6,341 nucleotides of DNA from NCBI GenBank assembly GCA_964471755.1, contig CAYYJM010000327.1:1-6341 (forward strand), given 5' to 3'. Numbering within the stretch: position 1 is the first letter of the stretch; every line of letters begins with the position of its first letter. The stretch is from CAYYJM01 sp964471755. Its GTDB lineage: Bacteria > Planctomycetota > Planctomycetia > Gemmatales > Gemmataceae. Below are positions 1 through 3,701 of the stretch, piece by piece. Below the pieces are notes generated by a model. The model was given only the letters and a program-made list of their open reading frames with translations. It had not been told where the DNA came from and made no database searches. A program made the translations under genes and the position numbers.

Positions 1-70
1 AGGGCGGATACGGCCAGGGCGGATACGGCCAGGGCGGATACGGCCAGGGCGGATACGGCCAGGGCGGATA
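1..70 (+). repeat. Perfect 15-bp tandem repeat encoding GGYGQ
   Basis: The unit agggcggatacggcc occurs four times without any difference (1-15, 16-30, 31-45, 46-60). The first ten bases of a fifth copy follow (61-70) before the sequence diverges. The unit is a multiple of three, so copy-number changes keep the downstream frame. The array starts at or before the window edge, so its full length is unknown. Identity at all wobble positions implies recent expansion by slippage or ongoing homogenisation. An assembly collapse or expansion here is also possible. Confidence 0.93.
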
Positions 71-218
71 TCCCGGTTACGGTGGTCCTGGCTGCGGTGG
101 TCCCGGTTGTGGCCCGGGTGGCTACGCGGGCTACCCCGGTCCGGGCGGCGGCCCCGGCGTCTTCGGGGTGCATCCGTTTGCTCGCAGTCCGCGTGACTTC
201 TTCATGGCTGGCGACTGA
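1..218 (+). CDS. 3' end of a Gly/Tyr/Gln-rich repeat protein (partial, unknown function)
   Basis: This is the 3' end of a gene that begins outside the window. The reading frame starts at base 3 and ends at TGA 216-218, leaving 71 visible residues. They start with a GGYGQ pentapeptide repeat (four full copies plus a partial fifth). A Pro/Gly/Cys segment with two GGPGC copies follows, then GYAGYPGPGGGPG, then a non-repetitive tail, HPFARSPRDFFMAGD. I chose this frame because the other two give Arg/Ala/Thr- or Arg/Ile/Pro-rich repeats of no known kind, whereas this one gives a recognisable low-complexity protein with a structured-looking end. Short Gly-rich proteins ending in a PRDFFM-like motif are, as far as I remember, frequent in planctomycetes, but I could not check this. 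The Gly/Tyr/Gln composition suggests a disordered, extracytoplasmic or phase-separating protein; that is inference. The N-terminus, and so any signal peptide or lipobox, is not visible. The gene converges on the thioesterase gene across 18 bp. Confidence 0.75.
   Translation, partial: GGYGQGGYGQGGYGQGGYGQGGYPGYGGPGCGGPGCGPGGYAGYPGPGGGPGVFGVHPFARSPRDFFMAGD
81..110 (+). repeat. Two-copy 15-bp repeat encoding GGPGC
   Basis: Bases 81-95 and 96-110 are two copies of a 15-base unit that differ at three positions, all synonymous, and both encode GGPGC. The unit has the same length as the GGYGQ unit just upstream. This looks like an older, diverged duplication within the same low-complexity gene. The two cysteines are the only ones in the visible part of the protein. 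Confidence 0.75.
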
Positions 219-236
219 GCGGAAGGTCTTCGCCTC

Positions 237-707
237 TCAGGGGGAGTTGGGTGAACCCGGCTCCCCGATGTTGTTTCCGGCTCGGGCCTCGATCGCCGCG
301 ATTCTCCGTCGCAGCTCCTCCGGCACCGGAACCTTCTGGCTCCGGGCGTAGTCGTAGATCACGATCACCGATTCCCCCTCCGTCGCGATCTTGCCCAGAC
401 TCTGGCTGGCGATCGCGTGGCGTAGTACCACGCGATCGGTCTGGATCTCGGCGATGCGGGCCCCGATCGCGATCGTATCGGGATACGCCAGCGGCAGACG
501 AAATCGCGCCTGCGTCGAGGCCAGGATCGGCCCCACCCCGACCGGACGCGACGACGCGCCCCAGCCCAGCTCCAGAAAGTAGGCCAGCCGAGCGTTCTCG
601 AAATAGCGAAAGTAGACCACGTTGTTGACGTGCGCGTAGGCGTCCATCTCGCCCCAGGCGACCGCCTGGACGACGACCACCGGATATGGTTTGAGCAGTT
701 CCTGCAT
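237..707 (-). CDS. Acyl-CoA thioesterase, 4-hydroxybenzoyl-CoA thioesterase (hotdog) family
   Basis: This 156-residue protein has the usual length and signature of the YbgC/FadM/4HBT-type hotdog thioesterases, which hydrolyse acyl-CoA or aryl-CoA thioesters to free acid and CoA in the cytoplasm. Near the N-terminus it reads WGEMDAYAHVNNVVYFRYFE. Asp22 occupies the place of the catalytic acid of the family, and the HVNN segment leads into the central hotdog helix. The rest is an alternating strand pattern (ARFRLPLAYPDTIAIGARI, VVLRHAI, GESVIVIYDY), then a charged C-terminal helix and a short tail. No signal peptide is present. The frame stays open far upstream, across the neighbouring genes, but ATG at 705-707 is the start: it begins the homology and has GGAGG seven bases before it. 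The gene diverges from the lipoprotein gene and is transcribed alone. The exact substrate cannot be read from the sequence. Alternatives are a general acyl-CoA or aromatic-CoA thioesterase. Confidence 0.9.
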   Translation of the reverse strand: MQELLKPYPVVVVQAVAWGEMDAYAHVNNVVYFRYFENARLAYFLELGWGASSRPVGVGPILASTQARFRLPLAYPDTIAIGARIAEIQTDRVVLRHAIASQSLGKIATEGESVIVIYDYARSQKVPVPEELRRRIAAIEARAGNNIGEPGSPNSP

Positions 708-714
708 GCGTGAT

Positions 715-719
715 CCTCC
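715..719 (-). promoter_or_regulatory. Shine-Dalgarno site fixing the thioesterase start
   Basis: The minus strand reads GGAGG here, with a seven-base spacer (708-714) to the ATG at 705-707. This is a full-strength site and it rejects the much longer upstream-extended frame as the real protein. Confidence 0.85.
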
Positions 720-741
720 GAACGCCGGGCGGTGCCTGGTT

Positions 742-770
742 CTTCTAGGGATCGCTCGACCGGAGAGCAA
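742..770 (-). promoter_or_regulatory. Candidate weak sigma70-type promoter for the thioesterase gene
   Basis: On the minus strand, TTGCTC (complement of 765-770) and TAGAAG (complement of 742-747) are separated by 17 bases. They match the -35 and -10 consensus at three and four of six positions. The predicted transcript would start near base 735, giving a leader of about 28 bases before the ATG. Spacing and position are right but the hexamers are poor, so this is only a candidate. Confidence 0.35.
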
Positions 771-796
771 CCCGACAGAGAGCCGCAAAACTGCGC

Positions 797-825
797 TTGA
801 CGGCCGGACGCACGCTCCGTATACC
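797..825 (+). promoter_or_regulatory. Sigma70-type promoter for the lipoprotein gene
   Basis: TTGACG (797-802) matches the -35 consensus at five of six positions. Exactly 17 bases later comes TATACC (820-825), which matches the -10 consensus at four of six. The predicted start of transcription is near 832, leaving a leader of about 44 bases before ATG 876. It is the best-formed promoter in the window and lies in the 168-bp divergent spacer between the thioesterase and the lipoprotein. Confidence 0.6.
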
Positions 826-875
826 CCGCCCCACCCGAAGGGATATTCGCGTTTTGCACGGAAGGGACCGTGGCC

Positions 876-1772
876 ATGCTTCGTCTCCAGCCGTTGGTGC
901 TGGTCTGCGCCATGCTGGCCGGTTGCCTCGCCACCCGACCCGAGGTTCTCGTCTCGAAATACGAGTCGAGCGAACCGACGGCGGGATTGGCCGAGCCCGG
1001 AAGCATCGCCCTGTTCGTCGCGGTCGCCGAACGCCCCGTCGGAGATCGCTACCTCAACCACGATCTGTGGGAATTTGCCGACGAGCAGACGCCCTTCCGC
1101 CACGATGAATTCGACCGCAAGCTCTTGCTCGATCAGAACGGCTTCCGCGTCGGACTCCTGGGGGGTATTCCGAGTGGGCCGTTCCAGAATCTGCTCTCGG
1201 CCCGAAACTGTCCTGATCCACGCTGCATCCGCCTGGCGGTGGGGACACCGACCGCGATCGACGTCGGAGAGGTCTGGCCCACCTGCGACTTCCAGTTGAT
1301 CTTCAAGGATCAACCGCATGCCGTCTCGCTGACACAGGCCCAGTGTCGGCTGCAACTGCTGGCCCACCTCGACGGTACCGACAAGGTCCGCCTCGTCGTC
1401 ACGCCGATGATTCGTCACGGGGCGCAGCAGCTGACGCCGCGCGCCGTGCAGGACCCCGATGGTAGCCGACGCTGGGACCTTCAGGTCCGCCATCCCGAGG
1501 AGACGTACCAGTGGCTGAACTGGACCGTCACCCTGGGAACGAACGATTACCTGGTCGTCGGCGGACGGATGGATCGAACCGAGTCGCTCGGTCGGCGGCT
1601 GTTCCTGTTCACCGAGACAAAGGCTCCCGTTCAGCGGGTGCTGGTGATCCGGGCCATTCGCCAGGATCATGCCGTGACGCTGGCCAACCGTCAGGACGAG
1701 GCGGTGCCGCTGGCCCTTCAGGCGCAGGCGATTCCGGTGCCGCGTGTCCGCAGCGTCGCTCCGGGAAATTGA
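876..1772 (+). CDS. Predicted lipoprotein of unknown function
   Basis: The N-terminus is a bacterial lipoprotein signal: a short basic start (MLRLQ), a hydrophobic stretch and the lipobox LAGC with Cys17 as the lipidated residue. The mature protein should therefore be anchored to a membrane outside the cytoplasm. GTG at 870 is in frame, but ATG 876 is preferred because GAAGGGA (861-867) then sits eight bases upstream instead of two. The mature part of about 280 residues shows no enzyme motif I recognise. A conserved-looking segment, DQNGFRVGLLGGIPSG at about residues 86-101, resembles a phrase I recall from uncharacterised planctomycete proteins; this could not be verified. Cys112 and Cys117 (CPDPRC) and Cys137 and Cys157 could form disulfides. 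The second half looks beta-rich (for example LVVTPMIRHG, WTVTLGTNDYLVVGG), and an ARNCPDP segment and a Gln/Pro/Arg tail are visible. It has its own promoter and lies 42 bp before rtcA. Function is unknown. Confidence 0.85.
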   Translation: MLRLQPLVLVCAMLAGCLATRPEVLVSKYESSEPTAGLAEPGSIALFVAVAERPVGDRYLNHDLWEFADEQTPFRHDEFDRKLLLDQNGFRVGLLGGIPSGPFQNLLSARNCPDPRCIRLAVGTPTAIDVGEVWPTCDFQLIFKDQPHAVSLTQAQCRLQLLAHLDGTDKVRLVVTPMIRHGAQQLTPRAVQDPDGSRRWDLQVRHPEETYQWLNWTVTLGTNDYLVVGGRMDRTESLGRRLFLFTETKAPVQRVLVIRAIRQDHAVTLANRQDEAVPLALQAQAIPVPRVRSVAPGN

Positions 1773-1802
1773 CGGGACCGCGAACTTCGGGACTCCGCGC
1801 CG

Positions 1803-1808
1803 TATCCT
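1803..1808 (+). promoter_or_regulatory. -10 element placing the rtcA transcript start at its ATG
   Basis: TATCCT matches the -10 consensus at four of six positions and ends six bases before ATG 1815, so transcription would begin at or next to the start codon. No convincing -35 hexamer is spaced correctly; TTGACG at 1769-1774 is 28 bases away. The GAGGG next to the ATG (1809-1813) is only one base from it, too close to act as a ribosome-binding site. Both points favour a leaderless mRNA. Confidence 0.4.
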
Positions 1809-1814
1809 GAGGGT

Positions 1815-2852
1815 ATGAGCAATCCCTCTCTGGTCGAACTGGACGGCTCGCAGGGCGAGGGCGGCGGACAGATTCTGCGCTCGAGCCTGGCCCTGAGCCT
1901 GTTGACGGGCCGGCCCTTCCGGCTGAACAACATCCGCGCTCGCCGACCGAAGCCCGGTCTGCGAGCCCAGCACCTGATGAGCGTCCAGGCGGCCGCCAGG
2001 GTCGGCCGGGCCGAGGCTCTCGGAGCCAGCCTGGGCAGCACGGTCCTGACCTTCACGCCGGGCGAGGTACGGCCGGGGGCCTACACCTTCGAGATCGGCA
2101 CGGCCGGGGCCACCGCGCTGGTTCTGCACACGATCTACCTACCGCTCGCCCTGCGCGGCGGTGAGCCGAGCCATCTCCAGGTCACCGGCGGCACGCACGC
2201 TCTGGCCGCGCCGTCGTTCGACTTCCTGGCCGCGACCTGGGCCGGCCATCTTGCCATGATGGGTCTGAACGTCAGCCTGACCCTGCGGCGGCGCGGTTTC
2301 TACCCGCGCGGCGGCGGTCTGGTCGAGGTCATGGTCCCGCCTGTCTCGCGCCTGCTCGGCCTGACGGCAGGGCCACGCTCCGGCCCGGTGCGGATCACCG
2401 GCATCAGTGCCGTGGCTGGTCTGCCCGACCACATTGGCCGACGTCAGGCCCAGCGTGCCGAAGACCGTCTCGAGGACGTCGGCGACGTGTCCATCGATCA
2501 GCAGCAATGGGACAACGGCCCGACCAGCGTTCTGACCCTGACCGTCCACACGGGGTCCGTTCCGGTCGTCTTCTTCGCTCTGGGGGAACGCGGCAAGTCC
2601 GCCGAGGCGGTCGCCGACGAGGCGGCCGATCAGGTGCTACGGTTTCTTGAAGCTGGCGATCAGCCGATCGACCCGCACTCGGCCGACCAGCTCCTTCTGC
2701 CGGCCGTCTTCGCCGAGGGGCCGACGAGCTACGCCGTCACCGAGGTGACCCAGCACCTGCTCACCAACCGCGACGTGATCGCGGCCTTTCTGGATCGCCG
2801 CGTCGAGGTGAGAGGAGCCGAGGGGCAGCCCGGGCGCGTCGAGGTCGCCTGA
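1815..2852 (+). CDS. rtcA: RNA 3'-terminal phosphate cyclase
   Basis: The family enzyme uses ATP to convert RNA 3'-phosphate ends into 2',3'-cyclic phosphates in the cytoplasm, through an enzyme-AMP intermediate on a histidine. At 345 residues the protein is close to the usual 340 or so. It starts LVELDGSQGEGGGQILRSSL, the hallmark N-terminal motif, continues with IRARRPKPGLRAQHL (compare IRAGRAKPGLLRQHL in E. coli), the GTAGATALVL segment, RRRGFYPRGGG near residues 160-171, and VTQHLLTN near the C-terminus. His314 in that last motif aligns with the AMP-accepting His309 of E. coli RtcA. All landmarks are present, so it should be active. ATG 1815 is the only start that keeps the motif near the N-terminus; it lacks a properly spaced Shine-Dalgarno site. 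In E. coli rtcA is co-transcribed with rtcB under RtcR and sigma54. Neither partner nor a sigma54 site is seen here, so its role in RNA repair or processing is inferred from the family. Confidence 0.96.
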   Translation: MSNPSLVELDGSQGEGGGQILRSSLALSLLTGRPFRLNNIRARRPKPGLRAQHLMSVQAAARVGRAEALGASLGSTVLTFTPGEVRPGAYTFEIGTAGATALVLHTIYLPLALRGGEPSHLQVTGGTHALAAPSFDFLAATWAGHLAMMGLNVSLTLRRRGFYPRGGGLVEVMVPPVSRLLGLTAGPRSGPVRITGISAVAGLPDHIGRRQAQRAEDRLEDVGDVSIDQQQWDNGPTSVLTLTVHTGSVPVVFFALGERGKSAEAVADEAADQVLRFLEAGDQPIDPHSADQLLLPAVFAEGPTSYAVTEVTQHLLTNRDVIAAFLDRRVEVRGAEGQPGRVEVA

Positions 2853-2856
2853 GCCC

Positions 2857-2862
2857 TATAAT
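2857..2862 (+). promoter_or_regulatory. Consensus -10 box for the radical SAM gene
   Basis: TATAAT is a perfect -10 hexamer, four bases after the rtcA stop codon, in otherwise GC-rich DNA. The predicted transcript starts near 2869, giving a leader of about 26 bases before ATG 2895. No -35 box is recognisable 16-18 bases upstream, inside the end of rtcA. It suggests the radical SAM gene is transcribed at least partly on its own. Confidence 0.5.
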
Positions 2863-2878
2863 GGGGCAGGCCCTTTTC

Positions 2879-2885
2879 GGAGAGG
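2879..2885 (+). promoter_or_regulatory. Shine-Dalgarno site deciding the radical SAM start
   Basis: GGAGAGG ends directly before the ATG at 2886, leaving no spacer for that codon, but lies nine bases before the in-frame ATG at 2895. The second ATG is therefore the start. Confidence 0.7.
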
Positions 2886-2894
2886 ATGCGCTTC

Positions 2895-3533
2895 ATGAGT
2901 CAGTCGCTGCCCGTGATCGAGGACGTGACCCTGTCCGTCGCCCAGATCGTGCCCGTGACGGAGGCCGAGGGGCCGGGGCTGCGCTTCGCCCTGTGGTTCC
3001 AGGGCTGTCCGCTGCGCTGTCCCGGCTGCTGCAATCCGGAGATGCTGAAGTTCGAGGGCGGCACGCCGATGACCGTGGCCGAGGTCGTCGCCCGGATCGA
3101 GGAGTCGGCCCGATCGCACGGCATCGAGGGAATCACCCTGCTGGGCGGCGAACCGCTGGCGCACGCGCACGGCGGCAAGATCCTCGCTCGTGAAGTGCAG
3201 GCTCGCGGCCTGAGCGTGATGGTCTTCTCCGGCTTCCTGCTCGAAGACGTCCGGGCGAAGAACGACGCCGACATGAACGACCTGCTCGCGCTGACCGACA
3301 TTCTCGTCGATGGTCCGTACGTCCGTGAGCAGCCCGACACGGAGCGGCGCTGGATCGGCTCGACGAATCAGCGCATCCACTTCCTGACGGAGCGTTATCA
3401 CTTCGACGACCGCTGGCGGCAGCGTAACACGCTGGAGATCCGTCTGCGTGATGGCGAGCTGACCGTGAACGGCTTCCCGTCGCGCTCGGCCGTGGGCCTG
3501 TGGAAGCGCCCGCGAACGGCGAAGAAAGACTGA
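2895..3533 (+). CDS. Radical SAM protein, NrdG-like activase family
   Basis: This 212-residue cytoplasmic protein binds a [4Fe-4S] cluster and S-adenosylmethionine. The cluster motif CxxxCxxC is Cys38, Cys42 and Cys45 in FQGCPLRCPGCCNP, with an extra Cys46. It is preceded by EGPGLRFALW, which corresponds to the DGPGxR segment of NrdG and PflA activases. The SAM-contacting GGEP motif is at residues 84-87. The C-terminal part has LVDGPYVREQPD, then GSTNQRIHFL and LRDGELTVNGFP, segments I associate with NrdG-like proteins longer than the 154-residue E. coli NrdG. Known relatives make glycyl radicals on partner enzymes such as anaerobic ribonucleotide reductase NrdD. No glycyl-radical enzyme gene lies in this window, so the target is unknown and no symbol is given. 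ATG 2895 is chosen over 2886 on Shine-Dalgarno spacing. It follows rtcA by 42 bp but has its own -10 box. Alternatives are a QueE-like or unrelated small radical SAM activase. Confidence 0.88.
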   Translation: MSQSLPVIEDVTLSVAQIVPVTEAEGPGLRFALWFQGCPLRCPGCCNPEMLKFEGGTPMTVAEVVARIEESARSHGIEGITLLGGEPLAHAHGGKILAREVQARGLSVMVFSGFLLEDVRAKNDADMNDLLALTDILVDGPYVREQPDTERRWIGSTNQRIHFLTERYHFDDRWRQRNTLEIRLRDGELTVNGFPSRSAVGLWKRPRTAKKD

Positions 3534-3535
3534 CG

Positions 3536-3596
3536 GCCTGTTCGGGAAGCCCCTCGCCCCCGCTTCGGGGGAGAGGGAGCCGCTTATCGAACAGGC
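3536..3596. repeat. Long imperfect palindrome: REP/MITE-like element or terminator
   Basis: Three bases after the radical SAM stop codon the sequence folds into a nested stem. GCCTGTTCG (3536-3544) pairs with CGAACAGGC (3588-3596). AAGC (3547-3550) pairs with GCTT (3582-3585). CCCTC (3551-3555) pairs with GAGGG (3573-3577). CCCCC (3557-3561) pairs with GGGGG (3567-3571) around the loop GCTTC. There are single mismatches and a 4-base bulge (3578-3581). No T-run follows, so it is not a textbook rho-independent terminator, although it could still end or protect the transcript. The GC-rich core with outer matching arms is the shape of dispersed palindromic repeats. A small separate hairpin follows at 3609-3622 (CCCAG, loop AAGC, CTGGG), trailed by a pyrimidine tract. 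Confidence 0.7.
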
Positions 3597-3661
3597 TCTG
3601 ACAACATCCCCAGAAGCCTGGGTTCCTCCCTTCCAGCCCGACCTCGCGTTCCGCCACGAGC

Positions 3662-3667
3662 TATAGT
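3662..3667 (+). promoter_or_regulatory. -10 box for the hybrid kinase gene
   Basis: TATAGT matches the -10 consensus at five of six positions. The predicted transcript starts near 3674, downstream of the in-frame GTG 3666 and ATG 3672 and 28 bases before GTG 3702. It therefore supports the later start codon. The -35 region is weak: CCGACC at 3638-3643 shares only the central GAC. Confidence 0.5.
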
Positions 3668-3687
3668 GGCAATGGACCGTCATCGCG

Positions 3688-3694
3688 AGGAGGG
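3688..3694 (+). promoter_or_regulatory. Shine-Dalgarno site deciding the kinase start
   Basis: AGGAGGG lies seven bases before GTG 3702, an ideal site. The two in-frame upstream candidates, GTG 3666 and ATG 3672, have nothing comparable before them, and this site would lie inside the coding sequence if either were used. Confidence 0.85.
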
Positions 3695-3701
3695 AAGGCA
3701 A

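Noticed and set aside
1..70. CRISPR array or DNA-level iteron
   Set aside because: The units are directly contiguous with no spacers, the unit is 15 bp, and it is in frame with a sensible protein repeat.
219..236. Bidirectional terminator in the convergent 18-bp gap
   Set aside because: The short inverted arms (GCGGAAG and CTTCGC) would leave a two-base loop or need a bulge, and there is no T-run on either strand.
82..351. Plus-strand 89-residue frame starting in the repeat gene
   Set aside because: It runs out of frame through the GGYGQ gene and into the antisense of the thioesterase. The frame with GGYGQ repeats and the PRDFFM tail is clearly the coding one.
1773..1814. Sigma54 promoter upstream of rtcA, by analogy with E. 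coli rtcBA
   Set aside because: No GG-N10-GC pair matching TGGCAC-N5-TTGC is present in the spacer.
708..2129. Minus-strand extension of the thioesterase frame to a 630-residue protein
   Set aside because: The extra 474 residues lie antisense to the lipoprotein and rtcA, have no recognisable domain, and the thioesterase has its own ATG with a perfect GGAGG site. Long open antisense frames are expected at this GC content.
3666..3701. Earlier start (GTG 3666 or ATG 3672) for the kinase
   Set aside because: Both overlap or precede the predicted transcription start, lack a ribosome-binding site, and would place the strong AGGAGGG inside the coding sequence.
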